A stretch of DNA of 64,000 nucleotides from Pseudomonas abietaniphila (GCF_900100795.1 NZ_FNCO01000005.1:62001-126000); one strand, 5' to 3'; positions 1 to 9,320 are shown, counted from the first letter of the stretch. Notes: generated by a model not told the origin, from the letters alone. A program made the numbers and translations.

Positions 1-1
1 C

Positions 2-283
2 TACAACCTGCTCGAACCCGACGCTGCCAGTCGCCTGATGCAGCGGCCGATCAACAGCCGAGTGGCGATTCGGCCTGAAGCGATACAGCTGAGCCTGACC
101 GGCTCGCTGGAAGGCGAAGTGCGCAGCCACAGCCTGCTGGGCAATGTGATCCGTTATCGTGTCGAAGCGCGAGGTGTGGAACTGGTGGTCGATGTGCTCA
201 ACCGTTCGGCCAACGACTTGCACCCGAACGGCCAGCGCGTCACCCTGAGCATTGAAGATTCGGCGCTGTGTGAAGTGGCTTGA
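2..283 (+). CDS. ABC transporter ATP-binding protein, C-terminal part (TOBE domain), truncated by window edge
   Basis: The frame is open from the left edge and ends in TGA at 281-283, giving 93 residues. No Walker A, signature or Walker B motif is present in this part. The segment around 'RVAIRPEAIQL' followed by beta-rich sequence ('LGNVIRYRVEARG', 'LVVDVLNRS') is the usual pattern of the TOBE substrate/regulatory domain that ends ATPases of the PotA/spermidine-putrescine and iron/phosphonate importer class. The call is therefore an importer ATPase that would lie on the inner face of the membrane, with the nucleotide-binding domain to the left of the window. The substrate cannot be told from this fragment. 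A REP doublet and a HAD phosphatase follow on the same strand. Confidence 0.7.
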   Translation, partial: YNLLEPDAASRLMQRPINSRVAIRPEAIQLSLTGSLEGEVRSHSLLGNVIRYRVEARGVELVVDVLNRSANDLHPNGQRVTLSIEDSALCEVA

Positions 284-296
284 ATCCAGCGCCTAC

Positions 297-387
297 CTGT
301 AGGAGCGCGCTTGCCCGCGATTGCGGTTTGGCAGGTTCATCTTCATCACCCAAGGATTGCAATCGCGGGCAAGCGCGCTCCTACAGG
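297..387. repeat. REP doublet, family A (GTAGGAGCGCGCTTGCC head)
   Basis: Two head-to-head copies of the family-A palindrome: the left arm reads CTGTAGGAGCGCGCTTGCCC and the right arm is its reverse complement near 358-386. The unit lies between the ABC ATPase and the HAD gene and could form a large cruciform in DNA or a hairpin in RNA. Confidence 0.85.
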
Positions 388-421
388 GGTTGCGTGCGTA
401 TCACGAGAGAGGACAGCGGTA

Positions 422-1075
422 ATGGCACTAGCAATATTCGATCTGGACGAAACCCTGATTCATGGCGACTGCGCCAGCCTGTGGAGCGAGCAGATGGGCC
501 GTCTGGGCTGGGTCGATCCAGAGTCCTTCATCAAGAAAGACCATGAGTTGATGGAGGCCTACGGCAAGGGCGATCTGGCGATGGAAGACTATATGGCGTT
601 CAGCCTCGAACCCATGATCGGTCGCACGCCTGAAGAAGTGGATTTTCTGGTGGGCCCTTGGGTCGAGGACTTCATCGAACCGATCATTTTCAGCGACGCC
701 ACCAAAGCCATCGCCGAACACCGCGCCGCCGGTGACCGCATCCTGATCATCTCGGCCTCCGGTGTTCACCTGGTCAAACCCATTGCCGAGCGCATCGGCG
801 TCGATGAAGTGCTCGCCATCGACCTGGACATCGCCCACGGCGTGTACAGCGGCAAGACCCAAGGCGTGCTGACCTACCGCGAAGGCAAGATCACCCGCTT
901 GATGGAGTGGCTGGATCAGGAAGGCGAAAACCTCGAAGGCGCCAGTTTCTACTCAGACTCACGCAACGACCTGCCGCTGTTGCAGAAGGTCGATTTCCCC
1001 CACGTGGTGAACCCCGATCCGGTGCTGCGGGAGGCTGCGCTGAGCGCCGGCTGGCCGATTCACAGCTGGACGTGA
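422..1075 (+). CDS. HAD-superfamily IB hydrolase (SerB-like phosphatase)
   Basis: 217 residues. HAD motif I is at the N-terminus ('IFDLDET', residues 4-10) with the nucleophile and acid/base aspartates spaced DxD. Motif II is the serine in 'IISASG', and motif IV appears as 'YSDSRNDLP' near residue 178. An all-helical cap lies between motifs I and II, as in subfamily IB (phosphoserine phosphatase-like). The predicted role is cytoplasmic hydrolysis of a small phosphomonoester; the substrate is not fixed by sequence. The start at 422 is preceded by GAGAGGA at a suitable distance, and starting here puts motif I at the usual position close to the N-terminus. A longer in-frame start at 311 would read through the REP and is unlikely. 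It ends just before a clear terminator. Confidence 0.8.
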   Translation: MALAIFDLDETLIHGDCASLWSEQMGRLGWVDPESFIKKDHELMEAYGKGDLAMEDYMAFSLEPMIGRTPEEVDFLVGPWVEDFIEPIIFSDATKAIAEHRAAGDRILIISASGVHLVKPIAERIGVDEVLAIDLDIAHGVYSGKTQGVLTYREGKITRLMEWLDQEGENLEGASFYSDSRNDLPLLQKVDFPHVVNPDPVLREAALSAGWPIHSWT

Positions 1076-1085
1076 GTCAAAAAAC

Positions 1086-1114
1086 AAAAGCCCCTCACGA
1101 GTGAGGGGCTTTTG
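1086..1114. terminator. Bidirectional intrinsic terminator after the HAD gene
   Basis: An AAAAGCCCCTCAC arm, a short loop and GTGAGGGGCTTTT form a perfect stem with A and T tracts on the two sides. It lies between the convergent HAD gene (+) and autotransporter gene (-), so it can stop transcription from both. Confidence 0.85.
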
Positions 1115-1133
1115 AGGGTGGCGCTGACGCTAG

Positions 1134-3470
1134 TTACCAGCTGTAGCGCACACCGAGATTGGCACCCAGCGGCTGCTCGATGTTCTCGCCATTGGCATAG
1201 TCGAAATCCGCATGCATCTGCAGGTTCTGCGAGAACGCCACGGCAACCCCAGCGCCCAGCTCGGCTCGCGATCCCGAGAGGTCGTTATTGAAGGTGTTGT
1301 CGTTGACCGCCACCCGGTTGCTCTTGGCGAACTCGTGAGCACCTGCCACCTTGACGTAAGGCTGCAAGACACTCCCGTTATCCAGCGCGAAATTGCGCCC
1401 TACCGTCACACCGGCCTTGCCCAGCAATGAGCGAGAGCGATCACCGTCGGCCTGCATGTCGTTATCGAGGGTGAAGCTCTTGCCCTGAATGACCACAGCG
1501 GACAGTTGGGTGAAAGGCTCAACGAAGTAGCCGTCGTCCAGTTTGATATGGCGTCCGAACTCCAGCGAACCGCCGGCGCCCGAGTTATCGTAATCGCCCT
1601 TGGCGCGGGTACCGTCGCTCATGCTGACCTTGGCATCGTTGCGAAAGCGGTTGAATTTGAGTACGCCATCAAAGTAGTAGCCACTGTCTTGATCAAGCCA
1701 GGTGGTGTACACACCCGCGTAGTAGCTTTTGACAGAACCGGACGTGCCGCGACTGAGATCAAGACTGGAATTGCTCTGGCCCGCCAGCACCCCCACCAGC
1801 CACTGACCGTCACCGACCGGCAACGGCGCATCCGCGCCCAGTGAGAAGCCATATTGGGTCTGTTTGTAGCCCAGACCAGATGACTGACTCACGTCATACT
1901 TGTTGCCGTATGTGCGCATCCAGACGCCTGTGTCGCCCTTGTTGAGCCGCAGCTCGCCCATCCGGCTGCGCAACGAGGTGAGCTCACCGTACCAGACCGT
2001 TGGCGCCGTATTGAACAAGGCCAGTGCAGAGGCCGTCCCGGGGCTGATGGTTTTGCTGGCCGGGTCCAGAAACCAGTCAGTTCCGCCCGAACCATTGCTG
2101 ACCGACGCCAGATCATATGAAAACGTCCCCACGTCCACCGCTCGCCCACCGGCCAGTGCGAAGGTGGCATCGCCCGCGGCGGTCTGGACGACCGTCAATT
2201 GCTGCGGTGAAACCGGATCGACGCCCGAGCCAGCAATCAACAAGGTATGGCTGCCCGTTGCGGTGCCGGTCACGTTCAGCGTGTCGTGCTGATTGGTGGC
2301 GTAATCGACGTCCATGATGAACGTGCCGTTACCGGAAAGGTTCGCCACGTTCAGTTGATAGAACTGATCGGCGCCTCCGAACTTGACGGCACCACCACTC
2401 ATCGCCAGGGAACCGACGGTGTTTGACGCCACCATGTTCCAGGTGGATTGATCGCCAATGGCGACGTTGTCGACATTGATCAGATTACCGGTGAACGTTG
2501 CCTGATTTTGCAGGGCCAATGCGCCCTGGCTCGTGCCATCGACCACGATGTCGCCGGTCAGGGAGCCCTGATTGACGGCCAGATTGGCGGTGCTGTCATT
2601 GGTGATCTGAACATCGCCGACGATGGCGCTGTTCTCAATCCGAACATTGGCGATGCCCGAATCAGTCACTTCCAGTGCATTGCCATTGCCGCCCGTCAGT
2701 GTGGTGCCGTTGAGCAGATTGAGGTTGACCTCCACCGGCTCTCCCCTGCCATCCAGAAGAATCGCCGCACCGCTTTGCCCCTCGACATGAGTACCGTCCA
2801 GGTTCGTCGTACCGACGCGTGTGGTGGTCCCGGTGCCGCGAAACACGATGCCGTTGAGGCCACCGCTGATGGTGCTATTGCGCAGGGTCATGTCTGACCC
2901 GAACGCGCGTACGCCATAACTGGTTGCACCTGTTCCTGTGACCTGAGTGCCCTCCATGTCCAGGGTGCTCTGCTCTGAGAGCGTGATCCCGACCAGACCG
3001 CCGCTGACAGTCCCGCCGATGATGCTGAAGCGACTGCCAATATTAGTGGTGCCGTCCTGAGCCCCACTGATTCCGATACTGTTGGCATTACTGACGTTGG
3101 TGTTGGTCAGCGCAACAGAGCTGCCGGTTATCGCCATACCAAACGTCTGACCAGGAACAGCGCTGACGTTTGAATCGCTGATGGTGACCACAGAGCCCTC
3201 ATCCGCAATGATCGCTTGCGTGCTGCTGCCCGGGTTGATGGTGACGGTGACGGGTCCATTTATAGCGTTGATGGCCTGCGTCTGAGCCCCGTTGACGGTC
3301 AAGCTCGAGCCTGAACCCAGGGACCAGCTGTCAACGGCATCGCCCGGGCTGACCACGGCTGAATCCCCAGGATTCACATTCGCCGCGTGGGCGGCGCTGA
3401 CGCACAGGGCCAGGGACAGAAAACTAGAAGGTTTAAAAATCCTTGATACACAGACAAGTGATCCACTCAT
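1134..3470 (-). CDS. Autotransporter (type Va), pertactin-like passenger with C-terminal beta-barrel
   Basis: 778 residues. Signal peptide at residues 1-29 (hydrophobic 'SSFLSLALCVSAAHA', cleavage expected after AHA). Residues 30 to about 470 are a Ser/Thr/Asn/Gly-rich passenger with repeated short beta strands ('NGIVFRGTG', 'NAIVGDVQ', 'GSLTGDIVV'), typical of a right-handed beta-helix. A pertactin-like junction ('FNTAPTVWYGELTSLRSRM') precedes a barrel of about 280 residues ending in 'GVRYSW', an aromatic terminal residue as in outer-membrane barrels. The protein should be displayed on or released from the cell surface; no protease triad or RGD motif is evident, so adhesion is only a guess. 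The start at 3470 is chosen over 3518 because GGAG lies just upstream and a clean signal peptide follows. Convergent with the HAD gene; monocistronic. Confidence 0.85.
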   Translation of the reverse strand: MSGSLVCVSRIFKPSSFLSLALCVSAAHAANVNPGDSAVVSPGDAVDSWSLGSGSSLTVNGAQTQAINAINGPVTVTINPGSSTQAIIADEGSVVTISDSNVSAVPGQTFGMAITGSSVALTNTNVSNANSIGISGAQDGTTNIGSRFSIIGGTVSGGLVGITLSEQSTLDMEGTQVTGTGATSYGVRAFGSDMTLRNSTISGGLNGIVFRGTGTTTRVGTTNLDGTHVEGQSGAAILLDGRGEPVEVNLNLLNGTTLTGGNGNALEVTDSGIANVRIENSAIVGDVQITNDSTANLAVNQGSLTGDIVVDGTSQGALALQNQATFTGNLINVDNVAIGDQSTWNMVASNTVGSLAMSGGAVKFGGADQFYQLNVANLSGNGTFIMDVDYATNQHDTLNVTGTATGSHTLLIAGSGVDPVSPQQLTVVQTAAGDATFALAGGRAVDVGTFSYDLASVSNGSGGTDWFLDPASKTISPGTASALALFNTAPTVWYGELTSLRSRMGELRLNKGDTGVWMRTYGNKYDVSQSSGLGYKQTQYGFSLGADAPLPVGDGQWLVGVLAGQSNSSLDLSRGTSGSVKSYYAGVYTTWLDQDSGYYFDGVLKFNRFRNDAKVSMSDGTRAKGDYDNSGAGGSLEFGRHIKLDDGYFVEPFTQLSAVVIQGKSFTLDNDMQADGDRSRSLLGKAGVTVGRNFALDNGSVLQPYVKVAGAHEFAKSNRVAVNDNTFNNDLSGSRAELGAGVAVAFSQNLQMHADFDYANGENIEQPLGANLGVRYSW

Positions 3471-3578
3471 CGCAACGCTCCATGGCATTAAAGGAAAATC
3501 CCACGGAACTGCTGACATCGCCGAAGGAAAGGGGCGTGAAGACTACTCACGTCCGGCGCGCTGCTCTGTAGGACGTGT

Positions 3579-3607
3579 CCTATAATTTTGAGCGTAGCTT
3601 CCTGCAA
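3579..3607 (-). promoter_or_regulatory. Candidate sigma-70 promoter for the autotransporter
   Basis: On the minus strand TTGCAG (3607-3602) and TATAGG (3584-3579) are separated by 17 bases, about 110 bases upstream of the chosen start. Each box matches four of six consensus positions. An imperfect AGGAC/GTCCT palindrome overlaps the -10 region and might be an operator. Confidence 0.35.
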
Positions 3608-3659
3608 TCACGGAGCCGTACCGTTCGTCCGAGTCGTTCGGCACGCGTACTTTAGAAAA

Positions 3660-3684
3660 GGAAGGCCGCCCGAGGGCGGCCTTC
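3660..3684 (-). terminator. Intrinsic terminator after the modular protein gene
   Basis: GAAGGCCGCC and GGGCGGCCTTC pair around a very short loop. On the minus strand the hairpin is followed by a CCTTTTC tract, which fits termination of the gene ending at 3747. Confidence 0.75.
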
Positions 3685-3746
3685 ATCCGGCTGCGTATCG
3701 CCGTTAACTGCGGGTTTATCTCGAACGCAATGACACCGCAGCCGCG

Positions 3747-5744
3747 CTACGGGTTAACCGGGCAATAGCCCGACGCATCCCACGACGATGCTCGAATGAG
3801 CACCTCTCCCGAGAGTGGAGGGGTCGTATCTGAGACATAGGTCAACCGAACCGCACCGCTGATTTCGACAGGCTCAATGTAGTCTTTGAAAGGTCCCACG
3901 GTAAAAGTGAAGCCGTCGGCAACTTCACTCGGTGTAACCGTTTTTGACCACATCTGCGGAGTGCCTGATTCGTCGTCAGGCGTTCCCTCACGCTCCGTGT
4001 AGCACTGCCAGGTAAAACTCAGTGTTTCCCCGCCTTTCAAATGGGGGCTGTTGCCGGGAATGAAGACGGTCACCTCTTGATCGGGCCCTTTGTAGGAATA
4101 ACAGTTGAGTATGGAGTCACCATTGCTGGCGGTGCCTGCGTCGGGAAACTCCGGTTCAGCCAGTTGCACGGTCACCGCCGCCGACACATCCACCAGGGTG
4201 GGTTCGCACATTTCCTTGTTACCCTCACCCGACTCCAGATCCACTGTGTAGAAGACTGGCAACGGCGCGGCACTGGGCTGTGCCGCGATGTCGGCCCAGG
4301 CCACGGTGAACTCGTATTCCTGATTCTCCGAACCCAAGGGCGGGCTATACCGTGCCACGGATTTATCAGTCGAGTTCCAATACAGCTTCATCCGTTCACC
4401 GGGGCCGATCGGGTCGTACAGTTTGACCGATACCGTGGCATCCAGGCCCACATCAGCCGCCGTCAACACGTTGTCCGGCGAGCTCCCGCTCCCACCCTTC
4501 ACCGTCACCGGTGGCAGTTGCTTGTTGATGGGGTCGGGCCGGTCCGGATTGACAGGACCAGGTACAAAAAGGTTCACGTTGATCGTTTCAGGAGGGGCGT
4601 CGAACGTCCTGCTGCCGCGCTGAACGACATAAGACACGGTGGTTGCCTGATCGCCTGTCAGATCGCCGTAGTCTGCTGCAATAAGGCTGTAGGGAACCTC
4701 GACCACGATAGGGTCGCCAGGTGTAGGGCCCAACGTATGGTTGATAGGTTGCGCGCCGCCCCATGTCAGAATCACGGTGTCTTTGGGCTGCCAGTTGTCA
4801 TAACGTTTGATGTGCACCGGGACCGAAAGCGCCAGCAATACCGGGGGCTGGATCGACCGTATATCCTCCAGGTCCAGCAACCCGTCACTCGCCAAGGGCA
4901 CCACCGGCTTGTCCAGCCCCGTGGGCAGCGGTTTGATCAATAGACTTGTTTCGGTGAGTTGAGAATCAGGGCCATCATTACCGGCCTTGTCGACCAACTG
5001 GTATTTGAAGTCGATCTTGCCATCGGTCAGCCCGTTAAATGCCTCCTTGGGAATCAAAACCTGATCGCTCGTCAACTCGTCGTTATATACATAATTGACC
5101 GGCTGCTCTTCGAGCGTGTACGCATAAACCCAGATACGATCTCCCTTCTGCGTGTCGGAATAAGAAGGGATCATCACCTTCAATCCGCCGTTGGTTTGAA
5201 GGTAGTCATCAGTAATACCTTCAGTTCCGACGCTCGCGTCAACAAACGTCAAAGCTCTGGGTTTTAAATTGGCGTTGGGTGGCGTTTTATCGATGATGAA
5301 TTGCGCCTCCGACGATGTGCCGCCTACACCACTATCGGTCACCACCCGATAACGCAGCAGAAAGGTGCCTTCCTCCTTGAAGATGGCTTTATTCAAAACA
5401 ATGTCGATAGGAAACTCGCTTGGGTCCTTGCCACCCGCAATTTTTTGTTCGTCAAAGAGTTCCCACCTGTCAGTCGATGCCAGGCACCAATCGAAGTACA
5501 ACGTATCGAAATCACCTGGGCGGGTCGCATAACCATCCCACAGGGCAATTTTCACCGTCATATCCTCTTCCTGCAGAGCTCGCGGCACCAGCCCGGCAAA
5601 CTCAGGCTCACCCGGCCACCAATCAGGCAGTGTCGGTGCCACCAGCTCGGCCAACGCGCCAGCCTTTCTCAGGTGGCCGGCCTTCCTGACGTATTTCGCG
5701 ACGGCCCTTGCAATGCTGTTCCTTTTCGAGACATTCGTATTCAT
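3747..5744 (-). CDS. Unrecognised large protein of repeated Ig-like beta modules
   Basis: 665 residues; I do not recognise a named family. The N-terminus is basic ('YVRKAGHLRKAG') and has no signal peptide, lipobox or membrane segment. From about residue 60 the chain looks like four or five beta-sandwich modules with shared elements: a 'D-T-V-x-L-x-W' type strand ('KDTVILTWGG', 'GERMKLYWNS', 'GETLSFTWQC') and a following 'V-x-[VW]-x-x-I/V-A' strand ('VEVPYSLIAA', 'FTVAWADIAA', 'VTPSEVADG'). 'IIDKTPPNANLKP' resembles linkers found between Ig-like domains of large adhesins. Possible roles include a structural or secreted effector-like protein, but nothing in the neighbourhood proves this. The start at 5744 is preceded by AAGGAGCG at the right spacing; the in-frame start at 5798 lacks such a site. 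The gene is bounded by its own terminator. Confidence 0.6.
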   Translation of the reverse strand: MNTNVSKRNSIARAVAKYVRKAGHLRKAGALAELVAPTLPDWWPGEPEFAGLVPRALQEEDMTVKIALWDGYATRPGDFDTLYFDWCLASTDRWELFDEQKIAGGKDPSEFPIDIVLNKAIFKEEGTFLLRYRVVTDSGVGGTSSEAQFIIDKTPPNANLKPRALTFVDASVGTEGITDDYLQTNGGLKVMIPSYSDTQKGDRIWVYAYTLEEQPVNYVYNDELTSDQVLIPKEAFNGLTDGKIDFKYQLVDKAGNDGPDSQLTETSLLIKPLPTGLDKPVVPLASDGLLDLEDIRSIQPPVLLALSVPVHIKRYDNWQPKDTVILTWGGAQPINHTLGPTPGDPIVVEVPYSLIAADYGDLTGDQATTVSYVVQRGSRTFDAPPETINVNLFVPGPVNPDRPDPINKQLPPVTVKGGSGSSPDNVLTAADVGLDATVSVKLYDPIGPGERMKLYWNSTDKSVARYSPPLGSENQEYEFTVAWADIAAQPSAAPLPVFYTVDLESGEGNKEMCEPTLVDVSAAVTVQLAEPEFPDAGTASNGDSILNCYSYKGPDQEVTVFIPGNSPHLKGGETLSFTWQCYTEREGTPDDESGTPQMWSKTVTPSEVADGFTFTVGPFKDYIEPVEISGAVRLTYVSDTTPPLSGEVLIRASSWDASGYCPVNP

Positions 5745-6050
5745 GCTCAAACGCTCCTTGATATGGGTCACGACGAGGTGATCCGACCAACTGAACACCT
5801 TTGATCCGCAACGCTGGCTGGCAGGTCATCGCCAACCCCTGAAAAGGGCTGACCCCAACCTGACGGGCGGGCAGGTGCTCATTGAGCGTCGAATTACCGA
5901 ACGTGCCTACTATCAGAACTGATAGGCAGAGCAGACTGTGAACCCACGGGACTGCGGGCTACGAGAAGGGGGAGGACAAGAAAACAAGGATGTTTCACAG
6001 GCCTGCGTCACTGACCGGTCTACTTGGTCATGACGCAGGCTGCCCAACGA
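5745..6050. other. Intergenic stretch with two inverted repeats
   Basis: No convincing coding sequence. A perfect palindrome CTATCAG-AA-CTGATAG lies at 5910-5925, about 165 bases upstream of the modular protein and a possible operator. A second inverted repeat, GCCTGCGTCA (6001-6010) with TGACGCAGGC (6031-6040) and an inner TGACC/GGTCA pair, sits just after the quinone oxidoreductase stop codon and may end its transcript, although no T-tract follows on the minus strand. Confidence 0.5.
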
Positions 6051-7013
6051 TTAGCTCAGCGCCGGATCGATCACCAACACCACTTTGCCCGATACCTGAT
6101 TGGTCGCCAGTTCGGCGTACGCCTCTTCGGCCTCGCCGATCGGGAAACTGCGGGCCAGTTGCGGCTTGAGCCGACCTTCCGTGAACAGCGGCCAGACGTG
6201 CTGACCCAGGTCGCTAAGCAGGTCGGCCTTGAACTGATCGTCACGGCTGCGCAGGGTCGAGCCCAGGATCTGGATGCGCTTGCCCAGCACTTGCGCGAAA
6301 TCCAGTTCGGCCTTGCGCCCGCCCATCAACCCGATCAACACCAGGCGTCCGTCAGTGCCGAGCACTTTCAAATTGAGCGCGGCGTAATTGGCGCCCACCG
6401 GGTCGAGAATCACATTGAACGGTGCGAAATCGTTCAAGCCGTCCAGACTTTCACCGCGAATCACGCCGCCCTGCGCGCCGAGCGCTTCGCAGTACGCCAG
6501 TCGCTCAGCCGAACCGACACTGACCCAACAAGGGTTGCCAAACGCCTTGCACAGCTGAATGGCGGCTGAACCAACCCCACTTGCTCCTGCGTGCAGCAAC
6601 ACTTTTTCGCCGGGCTTGAGACCGGCCAACTGAAAAAGATTTAGCCAGGCCGTTGCATAGACTTCCGGAATGCCAGCGGCTTCATGCAACGACATACCCG
6701 CTGGTACGGGTAAAACATGCCGTGCGTCGACGACCACTTCTTCGGCCATCGCACCGCCCGCAACCAGCGCACAGACGCGGTCTCCGACCTTCCATGACGT
6801 GCCGGACCCCACTTCAGCGATCACACCGGAACACTCCATTCCAAGGATTTCCGTGACGCCCGGCGGTGGCGGATAAAGCCCCGCGCGTTGCAGCAGATCG
6901 GCGCGATTAAGCCCCGCCGCAGCGACCTTGATGCGAACTTGCCCCACATCGAGCGTCGGTGATGGCTGTTCAACCCATTCCACGTGACCTTCAACGCCTT
7001 GCAATGCTTTCAC
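6051..7013 (-). CDS. NAD(P)H:quinone oxidoreductase, zeta-crystallin/QOR type (MDR family)
   Basis: 320 residues from a GTG start at 7013, chosen because GGAGG lies just upstream and 'VKALQGVEGHVEWVE' is a typical family N-terminus; the longer frame to 7094 reads into the leader of the divergent gene. N-terminal GroES-like domain ('AAGLNRADLLQRAGLYPPPPG'), then the nucleotide-binding domain with 'LLHAGASGVGSAAIQL', which has the alanine/glycine-rich AxxGxxG loop of NADPH-dependent QORs. No structural zinc cysteine cluster is present. It reduces quinones or alkenals with NAD(P)H in the cytoplasm. It is divergent from prc, sharing about 140 bases of upstream DNA. Confidence 0.8.
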   Translation of the reverse strand: MKALQGVEGHVEWVEQPSPTLDVGQVRIKVAAAGLNRADLLQRAGLYPPPPGVTEILGMECSGVIAEVGSGTSWKVGDRVCALVAGGAMAEEVVVDARHVLPVPAGMSLHEAAGIPEVYATAWLNLFQLAGLKPGEKVLLHAGASGVGSAAIQLCKAFGNPCWVSVGSAERLAYCEALGAQGGVIRGESLDGLNDFAPFNVILDPVGANYAALNLKVLGTDGRLVLIGLMGGRKAELDFAQVLGKRIQILGSTLRSRDDQFKADLLSDLGQHVWPLFTEGRLKPQLARSFPIGEAEEAYAELATNQVSGKVVLVIDPALS

Positions 7014-7157
7014 GGTGCCTCCATAGTGAGTCTTGACTGAGCCAGCGCGCTTCGATGCGACCTGGCTTTCTTGCATTATGCGACCGGCGCCCATGGGAAC
7101 CGGCGATCTTTAAGACGGCCTAATATGCGTTATCAATTGTCCCCGCGTCGAATCAGC

Positions 7158-9239
7158 ATGAAGCAATTATTGCCCAGCACCACCCTTGCATTACTCATTG
7201 GCCTGGCCGCTTTGCCGATGTCAGCCAGCTCATTTGCAGCCAACAGCTGGGACAACCTTCAGCCTGATCGCGATGAGGTCATCGCCAGCCTGAACGTCGT
7301 GGAGCTGCTTAAACGCCACCACTACAGCAAGCCGCCGCTGGACGACAAGCGCTCGGAAATCATCTATCAGAGCTATCTGAAACTGCTGGACCCTGCTCGC
7401 AGCTATTTCCTGGCCAGTGACATCGCTGAGTTCGACAAATGGCGTTTTCAGTTCGACGACTTCCTCAAGAGCGGCGACCTGAACCCGGGATTCACTATCT
7501 ACAAGCGCTACCTGGACCGCATCAAGTCGCGTCTGGATTTCGCGCTGGCCCAATTGAGTAAAGGCGTCGACAAGATCGACCTGAACACGCAGGAAACCCT
7601 GCTGGTTGATCGCAAGGACGCCCCTTGGCCAAAGAACGAAGCCGAACTGGATGACCTGTGGCGCAAGCGCGTCAAGGACGAGGTTCTGCGCCTGAAGATC
7701 GCGGGCAAAGACCCGGCGAAGATTCAGGAAACCCTGACCAAGCGCTACAAGAACCAGCTGGCGCGTCTGGGTCAGACCCGCAGCGAGGACATCTTCCAGG
7801 CGTACCTGAACACCTTCGCGATGTCCTACGATCCGCACACCAACTACCTGTCACCTGACAGCGCGGAAAACTTCGACATCAACATGAGCTTGTCGCTGGA
7901 AGGCATCGGTGCCGTCCTGCAAAGCGACAACGACAACGTCAAGATCGTCCGTCTGGTTCCGGCCGGCCCTGCCGCCAAGACCAAACAAGTGGCGACGGCT
8001 GACAAGATCATCGGCGTCGCCCAGGGCGACAAAGAGATGGTCGACGTGATCGGCTGGCGTCTGGACGAAGTGGTCAAGCTGATCCGTGGTCCGAAAGGCT
8101 CGGTGGTGCGCCTGGAAATCATCCCGGCGAGCAACGCGCCGAACGATCAGACCACCAAGATCGTGTCGATCACCCGCGAAGCCGTGAAGCTCGAAGAGCA
8201 AGCGGCCAAGAAGTCGATCCTGCACCTGAACCAGGATGGCAAGGATTACAAGCTCGGCGTGATCGAGATCCCTGCGTTCTACCTGGACTTCAAGGCCTAC
8301 CGCGCGGGCGATCCTGAGTACAAGAGCACCACCCGCGACGTGAAGAAACTGCTGACCGAGTTGCAGTCGGAGAAAGTCGACGGCGTGGTCATCGACTTGC
8401 GCAACAACGGCGGTGGTTCGCTGCAGGAAGCCACCGAGCTGACCAGCCTGTTCATCGACAAAGGTCCGACCGTGCTGGTGCGTAACGCAGACGGCAAGGT
8501 CGACGTGCTGGAAGACGAGAACAGCGGCGCATTCTACAAAGGCCCGATGGCGCTGCTGGTCAACCGCTTGTCCGCCTCGGCTTCGGAGATTTTCGCCGGC
8601 GCCATGCAGGACTATCACCGCGCGCTGATCATCGGTGGCCAGACCTTCGGCAAAGGCACCGTGCAGACCATCCAGCCGCTGAACCACGGCGAACTCAAAC
8701 TGACACTGGCCAAGTTCTACCGGGTTTCCGGTCAGAGCACCCAGCATCAGGGCGTTCTCCCGGACATCGCCTACCCGTCGATCATCGACACCAAGGAAAT
8801 CGGCGAAAGCGCGCTGCCTGAAGCGATGACCTACGACACCATCAAGCCTGCCATCAAGCCGGCGGTGGACCCGTTCAAACCGTTCCTGGCCCAGTTGCAA
8901 TCGCGTCACGACGTGCGTTCGGCCAAAGACGCCGAGTTCGTGTTCGTCGAGCAGAAGCTGGCGCTGGCCAAGAAACTGATGAGCGAAAAAACCGTCAGCC
9001 TCAACGAAGCCGAGCGTCGCTCCGAGCACGCCGACGTCGAGAGCAAGCAACTGGTGATGGAAAACACCCGTCGCAAGGCCAAGGGCGAAGAGCCGCTCAA
9101 AGAGCTGAAGAAAGAAGACGAAGACGCGCTGCCGGTGGATGACGACAAGACCAAACCGGAAGACGACGCTTACCTAGCCGAAACCGGGCGAATCCTCATC
9201 GATTACCTGGGCCTGAGTGGTTCCGTCGCAAAAAAGTAA
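7158..9239 (+). CDS. prc: Tail-specific (C-terminal processing) periplasmic protease Prc/Tsp
   Basis: 693 residues, close to the family length. Signal peptide at residues 1-25 ('LALLIGLAALPMSASSFAA'), then an N-terminal helical domain, a PDZ domain around residues 235-330 and the S41 protease core. The Ser/Lys dyad is visible: 'SASASEIFAGAM' with the expected serine near 474 and 'QTFGKGTVQ' with Lys499, 25 residues apart as in E. coli Tsp. A charged C-terminal tail follows. It degrades or trims periplasmic proteins by recognising hydrophobic C-termini, including cell-wall hydrolases and MucA-type anti-sigma factors in other pseudomonads (family knowledge). The start at 7158 is set by homology of 'MKQLLPSTTLALL' to family signal peptides; the upstream ATG at 7125 would add an atypical extension. 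A strong terminator follows. Confidence 0.93.
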   Translation: MKQLLPSTTLALLIGLAALPMSASSFAANSWDNLQPDRDEVIASLNVVELLKRHHYSKPPLDDKRSEIIYQSYLKLLDPARSYFLASDIAEFDKWRFQFDDFLKSGDLNPGFTIYKRYLDRIKSRLDFALAQLSKGVDKIDLNTQETLLVDRKDAPWPKNEAELDDLWRKRVKDEVLRLKIAGKDPAKIQETLTKRYKNQLARLGQTRSEDIFQAYLNTFAMSYDPHTNYLSPDSAENFDINMSLSLEGIGAVLQSDNDNVKIVRLVPAGPAAKTKQVATADKIIGVAQGDKEMVDVIGWRLDEVVKLIRGPKGSVVRLEIIPASNAPNDQTTKIVSITREAVKLEEQAAKKSILHLNQDGKDYKLGVIEIPAFYLDFKAYRAGDPEYKSTTRDVKKLLTELQSEKVDGVVIDLRNNGGGSLQEATELTSLFIDKGPTVLVRNADGKVDVLEDENSGAFYKGPMALLVNRLSASASEIFAGAMQDYHRALIIGGQTFGKGTVQTIQPLNHGELKLTLAKFYRVSGQSTQHQGVLPDIAYPSIIDTKEIGESALPEAMTYDTIKPAIKPAVDPFKPFLAQLQSRHDVRSAKDAEFVFVEQKLALAKKLMSEKTVSLNEAERRSEHADVESKQLVMENTRRKAKGEEPLKELKKEDEDALPVDDDKTKPEDDAYLAETGRILIDYLGLSGSVAKK

Positions 9240-9320
9240 AACCGTGATCGGCTCGTCATGAAAGATGACGAGATGGTGGCAAATCGTCATCAAACAGTCA
9301 TGAATCTGTCGTGAAATACG

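Noticed and set aside
280..546. A short frame across the REP and the start of the HAD gene
   Set aside because: It overlaps the real gene and consists largely of REP sequence.
7851..9050. A 399-codon frame antisense to prc
   Set aside because: Opposite the protease core; no motifs and no ribosome site.
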